Source: Gimesia alba
GTDB lineage: Bacteria > Planctomycetota > Planctomycetia > Planctomycetales > Planctomycetaceae
NCBI RefSeq assembly: GCF_007744675.1
Contig: NZ_CP036269.1
Coordinates: 4,071,546-4,135,545, forward strand
Length of the DNA: 64,000 bases
Reading direction: 5' to 3'
In this document: one piece after another, positions 30,318 to 39,438 of the stretch
Numbering within the stretch: the first letter of the stretch is position 1
Layout of the letters: every line of letters starts with the position of its first letter
The notes under the pieces: generated by a model
The model's database searches: none
Told to the model about the DNA's origin: nothing
What the model saw: the letters and a program-made list of their open reading frames with translations, nothing else
Program-made: the position numbers and the translations under genes

Positions 30318-30659
30318 CACACTTCTCAATTGTTGAACCAGAATTTCCTCAAGCAAACCGTATACACGAGGACAGAGAAGATAACGGGATCGAGAAAAGG
30401 ATTCAATTGATCAAACGTGCCGCGTTTGCTCTGGATATATTTCTTTTGCCCCGCCTTCAATACATCGTGCCGGTTATAGCAATTATTACAGCCTGGAATG
30501 AATGGGAAACCTTCAATTCGCCCTTCATGCCCCCGGTTCCTGATCTATCTTTTACTACAGAGTGCACTTTTTGAAACAATCTCGGGAAATTCCGTCTCAT
30601 GAACCGGACTGCCCTGCGTTTGGCGTAGAAAGACTGTTTTCACAGTACTGAAATTAAAA
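30318..30659. other. Divergent intergenic region before the polysaccharide cluster
   Basis: 342 bases between the ABC-F start and the first cluster gene. It probably holds the promoter of the exopolysaccharide unit. Short frames here have no family likeness, and I see no clear hairpin. Confidence 0.5.
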
Positions 30660-32144
30660 ATGGCGAATGAAGCGAATCTGACTCAAGACGCTCCCGGTGA
30701 AACCGATCATCAACAAATGATGGGATATAGCCAGACTCTGCGCAAACCGGCCACGATCCGTTCGCCCAGACGTCGTTCTGCAGCCCCAACCTCTATCATC
30801 GGTGGAACTTCGGCCCCGAATAACGCCTATTACCTGTTCTTACTGGTGAATATTACTCTGTTTCTGAGACCAGCAGAACTGGTCCCCGCACTTGCAAATT
30901 TGCCAATCTACGAAGTGTTGATCGTGTCTTCATTTTTTCTTTCTCTCGATCAAATAAAACGTAATCTGCAAATGCCCATGTTAAAGCGCCAGCCGATCAC
31001 TTTTTGTGTCATCGGCGTTTTAGTCGCAGTCGCTCTCTCACATGCTTCGCATATGTATTTTTACGGAATCCGTACATCCACAATCGCTTTTTTGAAAACA
31101 CTCATCTATTACATGTTGCTGGTTTCAATCATCGATTCTCCCAAACGTCTAAAAGGATTATTGAAATCGGTCGCTATCGCGTCTTCAATCATGATCCTGC
31201 TCTGCGTGATCGACTACTCGGGCGTATTTGATTTTGAATTCATCAAGCATGTCAGTGACCGTGATGGCGTTTCCGATGCAGGCGAAACGATCCGCGTGTT
31301 CCGGATGCGGGGTACTGGTATTTTCCAGGACCCTAACGATTTGTCGGTCCTGATTGTCACGACGGGCATTCTCTGTCTTTTCTTTTTCAACGATCCCTCT
31401 GCCAGCCCACTCCGGTTCTTCTGGATTTTGAGTATGATCGTTCTGGGAATTGGTTTGATCTATACGCGATCACGAGGGGGATTGCTAACATTGGGTATTG
31501 CAGGCATGGTATTCGTGCTCCCAAAATATGGCAAAAAAGCGGCCATCGCCTGTGCTTTGGTCGGCATGGCAGGACTGACGATCCTTGCAGGGCGCCAGGG
31601 AAATATTGATCTGAATTCAGGAACAGGACACGACCGCATTTTACTCTGGCGAGAGGGATTGTCTGCTTTGAAATCTCCCGACTTACTTTTCGGGATCGGT
31701 CAGGGAGAATATTCAGACCTCGCAGGGCTGGCAGCTCATAATTCGTTCGTACATGCATTCACAGAACTGGGAATCTTCGGTGGTACCCTGTTTATCGGCT
31801 GCTTTTTCTTTGCCGGCCTGGGGATTTATCGCCTGGCACGATTCCAGAGTTCTAACAAAGGCAGACCCATTTTCCGAGATTCGGAACTGGAACGTTATCT
31901 GCCTTACGCTGGAGCCATCCTGGCTGCCTGGTGTGGTGGCATGATGTCGTTATCCCGCTGCTATGTTGTTCCGACCTATATGATTGTCGGTGTTTCCGCC
32001 GCTTATCTGAATCTCGCAGGAGCCAGTCTGGCAAAACCAACTCCGCTGATTTATTGGAATAAACAGCATCTATTGCAACTTGTAGGCGTCAGTCTGGGAT
32101 TACTGGCAGCCTTGTTTATCTTTGTCCGAATTTTTGCACATTAA
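30660..32144 (+). CDS. O-antigen ligase/Wzy-like polysaccharide polymerase
   Basis: 494 residues with about 11 transmembrane segments. The first 50 residues are a soluble Arg/Pro-rich N-terminus. The conserved O-antigen ligase-type core is RSRGGLLTLGIAGMVFVLP, then a periplasmic loop with HDRILLWREGLSAL and HNSFVHAFTELGIFGG, where the conserved Arg and His residues of the WaaL/Wzy group are seen. It would join repeat units of a polysaccharide on the outer face of the inner membrane. It is the first gene of a 15.6-kb unit, 35 bases before the flippase. Confidence 0.87.
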   Translation: MANEANLTQDAPGETDHQQMMGYSQTLRKPATIRSPRRRSAAPTSIIGGTSAPNNAYYLFLLVNITLFLRPAELVPALANLPIYEVLIVSSFFLSLDQIKRNLQMPMLKRQPITFCVIGVLVAVALSHASHMYFYGIRTSTIAFLKTLIYYMLLVSIIDSPKRLKGLLKSVAIASSIMILLCVIDYSGVFDFEFIKHVSDRDGVSDAGETIRVFRMRGTGIFQDPNDLSVLIVTTGILCLFFFNDPSASPLRFFWILSMIVLGIGLIYTRSRGGLLTLGIAGMVFVLPKYGKKAAIACALVGMAGLTILAGRQGNIDLNSGTGHDRILLWREGLSALKSPDLLFGIGQGEYSDLAGLAAHNSFVHAFTELGIFGGTLFIGCFFFAGLGIYRLARFQSSNKGRPIFRDSELERYLPYAGAILAAWCGGMMSLSRCYVVPTYMIVGVSAAYLNLAGASLAKPTPLIYWNKQHLLQLVGVSLGLLAALFIFVRIFAH

Positions 32145-32179
32145 CCCTTCAGAGAGATAAAAGTCTGAAAGTCTAGATA

Positions 32180-33688
32180 ATGAATCAACGCCGATCGGTC
32201 AAAACGAATCTAATCGCGAACTGGCTCAACCATGGGGTGAGCCTGTTAATCGGCGTATTTCTAATGCCATACGTCTTGCACATCCTGGGTGATGCGCAAT
32301 ACGGAAGCTGGATTTTCATCAACGCGATCGCCGGATATTCCGGATTACTCTACCTCGGTTTTGGCCAGACAATCAGTCGCTATGTGGCCCACTATCATGC
32401 GAAAGAGGACTGGACTCGGCTGAATCATGTCTCGAACGTCATCTTTGCGATCTATCTGGGAATGGGTCTACTGGCGATTCTGACAGCGGGTATCCTCGCG
32501 TGGCTGGCACCACACCTGTCAGACTGGGGTTCCATCTCTCTGTTTGAAATCCGGCTGGTAATTCTCATTCTGGGTCTGAATGTTTTTGTAGGTCTTGCGG
32601 GCAGTGTATTCGGTGGTGTGTTGATGGGAATTCAACGCTTCGATATCGAACGCAGTGTGAATCTGACCGGTGGTATCCTGCGGTTAATTTTGACGGTCCT
32701 TTTCCTCAAAGCCGAATGGGGACTGCTCACGATTGCAATCATTTTCTTCGCGATCACTTTGTTTGAGAATCTGGGGAATCTCTTTTTTGCCTTTCGACAG
32801 GTCAAGACATTCCGTATTGGCCCCAAGTACATGGACTGGACCATTCTCAAAGAATGTGGTTCCTTCAGCGGCTATGCATTCATCGATGCCATTGCCTGGA
32901 CGTTAATCGAAGCAACCGACTCCATTCTCATCGGTATCTTCTTCAGCCCGGCTGTCATTGTCCCCTACTATATCGCACTGCGGTTAACACAATTCATCAA
33001 TATGCCCATTGCACAAATCGGTAAAGTCTTTATGCCTCGCGCTGGCGAATTACATGCAAACGAAGACCATCACGCCTTACAAAAGCTGGTATTGAATGGA
33101 GTCTCGCTCTCTTTTTTATTGGTTACCGGCTTTTTCATCGGCATCTGCTTCTTTGGAAACACACTCATTACTACCTGGATCGGCCCCGGATATCCCCAAA
33201 GTCAATTGATATTAATGATTCTGCTGGGGGCTCGGATCGTCGCTCTACCTGTATCAACATTTCGATCAGTTCTGTATGGCATGGGCAATGTCAAAATACC
33301 ATCACTGATTTACATGGGAGAAGCGGTAGCCAACCTGATTCTGTCAGTGATTCTGATTCAATCTTTAGGTCTGGTGGGAGTGGCTCTGGGAACCGCCATT
33401 CCAATTCTGATTGCAGAATTGGGAATCATCCTGCCGTACGCTATGAAAAAACTGAATATCACTGCAGGACAACTCCTGCGTACTGCAATCGGACCTACCG
33501 TGGCACCATTACTAGTTTTACTGGGATACTCCTATTACCTACCTCATTTTTTCGAAATCCGAAATTCCTGGTTCACACTGGTGGGCGTGGCCGCCGGTGG
33601 GGGTGTGTTCCTGGTTGGTACCTGGTTTGTTTTTGAAAAAGGAACCATGTTACTCAACCGGTCTGTATCGAACTCTTTAAACACTTAA
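32180..33688 (+). CDS. Wzx-like polysaccharide flippase
   Basis: 502 residues with about 12-14 transmembrane helices, the MATE/MVF superfamily layout of polysaccharide exporters. It starts with a short Arg/Lys N-terminus, then VSLLIGVFLMPYVLHILGDA, the usual first motif, and YGSWIFINAIAGYSGLLYLG. It would flip lipid-linked repeat units across the inner membrane, working directly with the Wzy-like protein upstream. No Wzz, Wza or Wzc copolymerase/export genes are seen in the cluster. Confidence 0.88.
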   Translation: MNQRRSVKTNLIANWLNHGVSLLIGVFLMPYVLHILGDAQYGSWIFINAIAGYSGLLYLGFGQTISRYVAHYHAKEDWTRLNHVSNVIFAIYLGMGLLAILTAGILAWLAPHLSDWGSISLFEIRLVILILGLNVFVGLAGSVFGGVLMGIQRFDIERSVNLTGGILRLILTVLFLKAEWGLLTIAIIFFAITLFENLGNLFFAFRQVKTFRIGPKYMDWTILKECGSFSGYAFIDAIAWTLIEATDSILIGIFFSPAVIVPYYIALRLTQFINMPIAQIGKVFMPRAGELHANEDHHALQKLVLNGVSLSFLLVTGFFIGICFFGNTLITTWIGPGYPQSQLILMILLGARIVALPVSTFRSVLYGMGNVKIPSLIYMGEAVANLILSVILIQSLGLVGVALGTAIPILIAELGIILPYAMKKLNITAGQLLRTAIGPTVAPLLVLLGYSYYLPHFFEIRNSWFTLVGVAAGGGVFLVGTWFVFEKGTMLLNRSVSNSLNT

Positions 33689-33710
33689 TTTCTTGATCAT
33701 TTTTAAATCT

Positions 33711-34904
33711 ATGAGTTACCTAATGACAACGACTGACTGCCTGAATCAACCAATTGACACGAAAACTGACATCAACTATGAGCAAAATACGCACTCAGCT
33801 CTTTCAATCAGTCTCTATGACAGCAATCAGAAAGAGTATTGTCTGAAGTTGTGGAAAACATTAGAGGCACAATTTAATGATGTCCCCTTAATGTGTTCGC
33901 ATATCTGGACTTCAACCTGGTTGGAACATTATGGAGATCTGATCCCCTACTCTTTTGCGGTTGCCTTTAAAGAGGATCTTCCTTGCGGAATCTGCCTCTT
34001 AACGGAAGGTATCGACCAGTTTGATGGCCCCTTGGCGGTGAATACACTGCATCTGGGAACTGCCGGCGAGCCTGCTGCTGACAGTGTCTGTGTCGAATAC
34101 AATGCCCTGCTGGTCCAAGCCGAAGACCAACGGGCATTCATGTCGGATTTACTCAGTACGATTTCAGAAAACAATGAGTGGGATTCATTTATGTTTGATG
34201 GATTCGCCAGTGCAGAACTGGAAGCCTGGGACCTTCCACTTCAGGAAACAACAATTCGTAAAATTGAAAGCCATTATTTTGATCTGAAACAAATCAGAGA
34301 GGAAGAACGCGAAGTCATTTCGGGATTTGGATATTCTACTCGCAAAAACTTGCGAAAAAACATGAAATCCTATGGCAGCCTGACAACAGAATGGGCGGAA
34401 ACAACCGACGAGGCAGACTCCATCTTTGCTGATCTGGTTTCACTCCATCAGGCGCGCTGGCAAAAAGAAGGTCAGCCAGGTTCGTACGCCAGCACCCGTT
34501 TTACTGAGTTCCACAAAGATCTCATCCAGAAATTGATCCCCTCAAATCAGATGGGGCTGTTTCGCGTCAAAATCGAAGGCCAGGTCATCGGCTGCGTCCA
34601 GGTTTTAATGGATCGAAACCGGGTCCTCTGCTACCAGGGTGGTTCCGCCGAATACAAAGGCAAACTCAGTCCTGGTGTGATCGCCGATTATCTCTGTATC
34701 GAAGAATGCTTCATACGCGGATTCGATGCGTACGATTTTCTCGCAGGGAACACCCATCACAAACAGAAAATGAGCACACACCACAGTTACTTAACCTGGG
34801 CACAAATCAAGCGTCCCCGCTGGAAATTCACTGCATTAAACGCCTTACGAAAAATAAAACAATCAATGAACTTGATTAAAAGAGTCAATCAAAAACCGGA
34901 ATAA
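33711..34904 (+). CDS. CelD/FemAB-like GNAT acyltransferase
   Basis: 397 residues from ATG 33711 (a TTG at 33693 is the frame's earlier possible start; ATG at 33723 is an alternative). The N-terminal half contains a SHIWTSTWLEHYGD motif, typical of the BcsL/CelD group. The C-terminal half (about 205-365) is an Acetyltransf_6 domain with STRKNLRKNMKSYG, SLHQARWQKEGQPG and FRVKIEGQVIGCVQVLMD. In polysaccharide loci these proteins are thought to add acyl or aminoacyl groups to sugars. It is one of two in this cluster, the other at 36109. Confidence 0.82.
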   Translation: MSYLMTTTDCLNQPIDTKTDINYEQNTHSALSISLYDSNQKEYCLKLWKTLEAQFNDVPLMCSHIWTSTWLEHYGDLIPYSFAVAFKEDLPCGICLLTEGIDQFDGPLAVNTLHLGTAGEPAADSVCVEYNALLVQAEDQRAFMSDLLSTISENNEWDSFMFDGFASAELEAWDLPLQETTIRKIESHYFDLKQIREEEREVISGFGYSTRKNLRKNMKSYGSLTTEWAETTDEADSIFADLVSLHQARWQKEGQPGSYASTRFTEFHKDLIQKLIPSNQMGLFRVKIEGQVIGCVQVLMDRNRVLCYQGGSAEYKGKLSPGVIADYLCIEECFIRGFDAYDFLAGNTHHKQKMSTHHSYLTWAQIKRPRWKFTALNALRKIKQSMNLIKRVNQKPE

Positions 34905-34955
34905 CAACTGGTAACCAACAGGATCAAATCAATGAACTCCTGACAGGACCCCAAC

Positions 34956-36101
34956 ATGAGCACTATTGAAGCAAGCGAAATTCAAACTAAGCCAATTCCA
35001 GAGATGACAGATAGTCGTCGTCTGCGCGTCTGTCATCTTAGCCTGACTTTATGCACGGGGGGGCTGGAAAGACTCCTTGTTGATTTTGCGCGCTATCATA
35101 ATCCGGATCAGTTCGAACTCGAATTTATCGCCTTGGGAGAGACAGGACAGCCAGCAGAAGAAATTCAACGGTTAGGTTGTCCGGTATTTGATTATCCTTT
35201 AACGGCGCGCGGGAAACTGGCGCGCATCAGTCAGTTATCACACTTTCTTAAGGGAAGAAATTACGACGTTCTTCACACACATAACGCGTATCCACATTTC
35301 TATGGTAGCTTGGCGGGGCGCCGGGCGAAGATACCGGCAATCATTCACACCCGACATGGAAGGCGCTTCGGCGAAACATTCAATGAACGCTTGCAATTTG
35401 CTCTGGCCAGCCGCATCGCTGATCGTGTGGTTCCTGTTTCTGACGATACAGGAAAACGCTGTAAGCAAATTGGCTGGTTAACTGACAGAAAAGTCACTCG
35501 TATCTGGAACGGCATTGATGTTGACCGTTTTGTATTTACAGGTCCTGCTGATGATTTAACCGCCATTACCGTTTCCAGACTCTCCCCCGAAAAAGATCTG
35601 ATTACGATGTTAGAAGCAGTCAAACTGGTTATCGACACGCTTCCAGAATTTCAGTTAATGATAGTCGGAGATGGGCCCGAGCGAACAAAACTCGAGAAAA
35701 AATCAGCCGAACTGCATTTAGAGCCTCATGTGCAGTTCCTGGGAGAACGAAACGACATCCCCAACCTTCTAAGCCAGGCAGGATTCTACGTTTCATCCTC
35801 GCTAACAGAAGGAATTTCATTGACATTGTTGGAGGCCATGTCGGTCGGTCTCCCCATCGTCGCCACTGCCGTAGGCGGCAATCCGGAAATCGTACAACAA
35901 CCAGATACAGGGACGCTAGTCCCTGCCGCTGATCCAGCTCAATTAGCAGATGCCATTTTAGTAATGTGTCAGCAAAAAGCAGATTGGCAGCAAATGGGGC
36001 AACGAGCCCGTCAACGAATAGAACAGCACTTTAACATTCGAACAATGATCAAAGACTACGAAGCCCTTTATCTCAATGTCTTAACTACCACGCGTAAATA
36101 A
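34956..36101 (+). CDS. Glycosyltransferase, GT4 family
   Basis: 381 residues with the GT-B fold. The N-terminal acceptor domain starts at about 24 with VCHLSLTLCTGGLERLLVDF. HTHNAYPHFYGSLAGRRAK and NGIDVDRFVF are typical positions. The donor domain has SRLSPEKDLITMLEAVK, GDGPERTKLEKKSAEL and SSSLTEGISLTLLEAMSVG, with the nucleotide-sugar glutamate motif (E-x7-E). It would add a sugar to the lipid-linked repeat unit in the cytoplasm. The sugar is not predictable. Confidence 0.92.
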   Translation: MSTIEASEIQTKPIPEMTDSRRLRVCHLSLTLCTGGLERLLVDFARYHNPDQFELEFIALGETGQPAEEIQRLGCPVFDYPLTARGKLARISQLSHFLKGRNYDVLHTHNAYPHFYGSLAGRRAKIPAIIHTRHGRRFGETFNERLQFALASRIADRVVPVSDDTGKRCKQIGWLTDRKVTRIWNGIDVDRFVFTGPADDLTAITVSRLSPEKDLITMLEAVKLVIDTLPEFQLMIVGDGPERTKLEKKSAELHLEPHVQFLGERNDIPNLLSQAGFYVSSSLTEGISLTLLEAMSVGLPIVATAVGGNPEIVQQPDTGTLVPAADPAQLADAILVMCQQKADWQQMGQRARQRIEQHFNIRTMIKDYEALYLNVLTTTRK

Positions 36102-36108
36102 AATAGCC

Positions 36109-37374
36109 ATGAATACGAAATCAACTATCCAACAACACGAAAACCTGGATTCCTGGATCGCCGAATCCCCTGAAACGGCTGCCGGGCAGAATGACTTGCA
36201 GATTGTATTCTCTGCATTGCACAGTCTAGCGCTACAGCCTGTTTCAGAAACATATCAAAGTTGGCTAAGACTTTTCGAAGCTGATCCCAACGCAGATTTA
36301 CATCAACATCCAGACCATGTTTCACGTCTGATTTCGATTTATCACGAAATGTATCCACAGCATCCGGGTTACCTGATGCAATGCCGAAAAGAGGAAGCCC
36401 TCGTTGCCATCGGTATCTTATCACCCAAATACATTAATACCAAAACCCTGAAAGGCATTGGCCCCGCCAGAACGCTTCCTGGATATTTTTTATGCGGAAA
36501 CCGATTCCTGATACAGCAGGAGATCGGACAAGACGAATCAATCCTTTCACACCTGCTGGAATCTGCACTTACCTTTTGTCAGAAAAAAAATGCAGCATTC
36601 CTGTTAATTGAAGACTTACTTGTTAATACGCCCCTGAATCATTCCATCCAAGATGCTTCAAACCGCTTCTTGACCTACTCGCACACAGGATTCCAAAGCC
36701 GGAGCCTGATTCATTTTCCAGACAACTCTGAAGATTACTGGAATCAGTTTCGATCGAAATCAAGAAGAAAGCACCGGAGACTCTTACGTCAGAATAGTGA
36801 GATGCGCATGGTATGCATCACACAACCAGATCAGGTTGTCGGTTTCCTGGAAGCCGCACATCAAATTTCCCTGAATAGCTGGCAAACACAACGGCTGGGA
36901 CTACGGATTAAAAATGATGAAAAGGAACTGGAAGAGTTAACGTTCCTGGCACTGCAAGGTTGGTTGCGGTCTTATCTATTAATGAAAGACGACCAGCCAA
37001 TTGCATTCAAAGTGGGCAGTCAACATCGAGGAGTTTATTGCGACCTGGAATTCGGATTCGACCTCAATTTCGCAAGCGTTTCCCCAGGAGAGACACTCTT
37101 GCTGCTGATACTGGAAGACCTGATTCAGCACGATACTCCTCAAATATATGATTTTGGTGAAGGTGATGCAGAATACAAACAACGTTACAGTTCTCAACTC
37201 ACACAGAGCTGTGCCATGCTGCTACTGCCATCCACAATCAGAAACAAACTTCGCTTGCACTATTTAAAAACGTCACGATTCATCGACGATCTTGTTAGAA
37301 AATGTCTCAAAGCATCTGGTGTGTATACCGCCCTACGTCAAATCGTACGATATGGAAAATTGGGCAGCAGATAA
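36109..37374 (+). CDS. CelD/FemAB-like GNAT acyltransferase (second copy)
   Basis: 421 residues. The N-terminal half has LHQHPDHVSRLISIYHEM. The second half is an Acetyltransf_6 domain with YWNQFRSKSRRKHRRLLRQN, the region that also marks the first copy, and FKVGSQHRGVYCDLEFGFD. It lies seven bases after the GT4 gene, so it is surely co-transcribed. The two copies share layout but little exact sequence, which suggests different acceptor sites on the polysaccharide. The C-terminal 60 residues (TIRNKLRLHYLKTS) are basic. Confidence 0.8.
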   Translation: MNTKSTIQQHENLDSWIAESPETAAGQNDLQIVFSALHSLALQPVSETYQSWLRLFEADPNADLHQHPDHVSRLISIYHEMYPQHPGYLMQCRKEEALVAIGILSPKYINTKTLKGIGPARTLPGYFLCGNRFLIQQEIGQDESILSHLLESALTFCQKKNAAFLLIEDLLVNTPLNHSIQDASNRFLTYSHTGFQSRSLIHFPDNSEDYWNQFRSKSRRKHRRLLRQNSEMRMVCITQPDQVVGFLEAAHQISLNSWQTQRLGLRIKNDEKELEELTFLALQGWLRSYLLMKDDQPIAFKVGSQHRGVYCDLEFGFDLNFASVSPGETLLLLILEDLIQHDTPQIYDFGEGDAEYKQRYSSQLTQSCAMLLLPSTIRNKLRLHYLKTSRFIDDLVRKCLKASGVYTALRQIVRYGKLGSR

Positions 37375-37421
37375 ATAAATGGAGCATACGTGGTTCATTC
37401 TCAACGAACGACAGGCCTGCA

Positions 37422-38672
37422 ATGAAAATTTTATTTCTTTCAAATGTGTTTCCAAATTCGCTATACCCCGGGAAAGGTACGTTCAATTGTTCCATGATCC
37501 AGGCCTTGTCGGAATTACACCCGACGCATGTCGTCTCTCCCGTTTCATGGCTCGACGAGTCCTCACATCTAACTAAGAGTAAAACTTCATTAAATCGAGA
37601 ATGGAGTCCCATCGAAAACACAACTCGTCTGAGCGTGGAATATCCACGTTTTTATTACACTCCTAAAATACTTCACCAGCATTACGGACAATTTTTATAC
37701 TGGTCCATCAAGAAGGCGCTCCAGCAGGCAATCACACGATTCCAGCCGGACATTATCCTCTCCTACTGGTTGCATCCCGACGGAGAAGTCGCCGTAAGAG
37801 CAGCACGGGACCATGGGCTCCCCGTCGTTGTGATGACAGGGGGCAGCGATATTTTACTGCTCACCAAAAATCGCCACCGCAGGCGGGCGATCATAAACGT
37901 TCTACAACAAGCCGACGGAGTCATTACCGTCAGCGACGACATCATGTCTGCAGTCAAAAACATGAAAATCCATCCGCAGAAAATCCATACGGTTTATCGT
38001 GGTGTGAACCGATGCCTGTTTACGCCCGGAGATCAGCAATCAGCCCGACAGAGACTCGGGCTCCCTCTCGACCGAAAAATCATCGTCAGCGTAGGTCGAC
38101 TTGAACCAGTCAAAGGTCATACGGTGCTGCTGGATGCCTGTCTGAAAATAAGTAAACAGGGTATCCCTTTTACATGCTATGTTTTAGGTGATGGTTCATT
38201 AGAAGCCACATTATTACAAAAAGCCAACGATTATGGATTAGAAGGACAATTCCAGTTAAACGGATCACAACAACAATCCCGACTGGCTGACTGGTATCGT
38301 GCTGCTGACGTCATCGCACTCCCCAGTCTTTCAGAAGGCATACCAAACGTACTTCTGGAAGCCATTTCCTGCGGCAAACAATTTGTGGCCAGCCGTGTGG
38401 GAGGGATTCCCGAGATTGCAGATCCCATCTGTGATCAACTGGTTCCCCCGAATGATCCAAACGAACTCGCTGAAGCAATCAGCAGTATGTTTGGCGCACC
38501 GATTCAGAACGAAAAACGGAGTTTTGAACCGATTTCCTGGCAGGAATCTGCAGTACAAATCAGCCAGATCCTTTCTGACTGCAGTACTCGTTTTTCATCA
38601 GGATTAACAAACAAACAGAAAACAAGATCTTCATATCGGCGTAAAAAAAGAAGAATTCGACAACAGAGCTGA
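37422..38672 (+). CDS. Glycosyltransferase, GT4 family
   Basis: 416 residues from ATG 37422; the frame runs open through the end of the preceding gene, but homology starts at MKILFLSNVFPNSLYPGKGT. GT-B fold: NVFPNSLYPGKGTF N-terminus, SYWLHPDGEVAVRAARDHGL, GVNRCLFTPGDQQSARQRLG linker, then SVGRLEPVKGHTVLLDACLK and PSLSEGIPNVLLEAISCGK with the donor-binding E-x7-E. The C-terminal 25 residues are very basic (RRKKRRIRQQ), perhaps to hold it at the membrane. It would extend the repeat unit. Confidence 0.92.
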   Translation: MKILFLSNVFPNSLYPGKGTFNCSMIQALSELHPTHVVSPVSWLDESSHLTKSKTSLNREWSPIENTTRLSVEYPRFYYTPKILHQHYGQFLYWSIKKALQQAITRFQPDIILSYWLHPDGEVAVRAARDHGLPVVVMTGGSDILLLTKNRHRRRAIINVLQQADGVITVSDDIMSAVKNMKIHPQKIHTVYRGVNRCLFTPGDQQSARQRLGLPLDRKIIVSVGRLEPVKGHTVLLDACLKISKQGIPFTCYVLGDGSLEATLLQKANDYGLEGQFQLNGSQQQSRLADWYRAADVIALPSLSEGIPNVLLEAISCGKQFVASRVGGIPEIADPICDQLVPPNDPNELAEAISSMFGAPIQNEKRSFEPISWQESAVQISQILSDCSTRFSSGLTNKQKTRSSYRRKKRRIRQQS

Positions 38673-38683
38673 AACACAAAACC

Positions 38684-39409
38684 ATGAACACTATTCGCCA
38701 ACTGATCAAGAAAGCGATCCCGACAGTCATCCCACAGAGACTGTTTCTGGTTCATGGTACGCCCGGTCAACAGTCGACTGATCTTCAAGACAAACAAAAA
38801 AGACCAAATGTCAATGTTTCTTTTACATTTGACGATGGTCCCCATCCTGAATACACGCCCCGCCTGTTAGATACACTGAATCAATATCATCAACGGGGAA
38901 CATTTTTTGTAATCGGCGAAAAGGCACAGCAGCACCCGGAATTGATTGAACGCATCATTGATGAAGGTCACGAAATCGGAAACCATACTTTTTCCCATAG
39001 TGAGCCTTCTGAAACGTCAACGCGACACTTTCTGGATGAGATTAAACAAACCGATCAACTGCTGACTCAAATTACTGGACGAGCTCCGGACCTTGCTCGC
39101 CCTCCAAAAGGAAAACTGACTGTGGGGAAAATCCTGGGGCTCTGGCTCCAGAGACATACCGTGGTCCTCTGGGATACCGATCCACGTGACTATCTTATGC
39201 AAGACATCAAAGCCATTACAGACTGGTGCCAGCAGTATTGTCCTCAGGAAGGAAACATCTGCTTAATGCACGATAATCACCCCTATGCTGACGAAGCAGT
39301 GAAACAGCTTTCCGAGCGTCAGGACGTCCATATCCAATCTCATATTGTCAGTCATTGGCTGGCTCACAAAAGTTACCAATCCATCATCAATCAGCAGGTC
39401 GTCACCTGA
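38684..39409 (+). CDS. NodB-like polysaccharide deacetylase
   Basis: 241 residues of the carbohydrate esterase 4 fold. Motif 1 is FTFDDGPHPE, motif 2 HEIGNHTFSH (two metal histidines), motif 3 ARPPKGK, motif 4 LWDTDPRDY and motif 5 CLMHDNHPY, all close to consensus. It has no signal peptide, so it would act in the cytoplasm or by another route, for example on lipid-linked N-acetyl sugars. It follows the GT4 gene by 11 bases. Confidence 0.93.
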   Translation: MNTIRQLIKKAIPTVIPQRLFLVHGTPGQQSTDLQDKQKRPNVNVSFTFDDGPHPEYTPRLLDTLNQYHQRGTFFVIGEKAQQHPELIERIIDEGHEIGNHTFSHSEPSETSTRHFLDEIKQTDQLLTQITGRAPDLARPPKGKLTVGKILGLWLQRHTVVLWDTDPRDYLMQDIKAITDWCQQYCPQEGNICLMHDNHPYADEAVKQLSERQDVHIQSHIVSHWLAHKSYQSIINQQVVT

Positions 39410-39438
39410 TTGTTTCAGATTTTGAGGAATGTATTTTC

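Noticed and set aside
30284-30574. 96-residue plus-strand frame before the polysaccharide cluster
   Set aside because: It overlaps the ABC-F gene start, has no ribosome site and has no family likeness.
37302-37421. 40-residue extension of the GT4 protein at 37422
   Set aside because: It lies inside the preceding gene and does not belong to the GT4 fold, which begins at the ATG at 37422.
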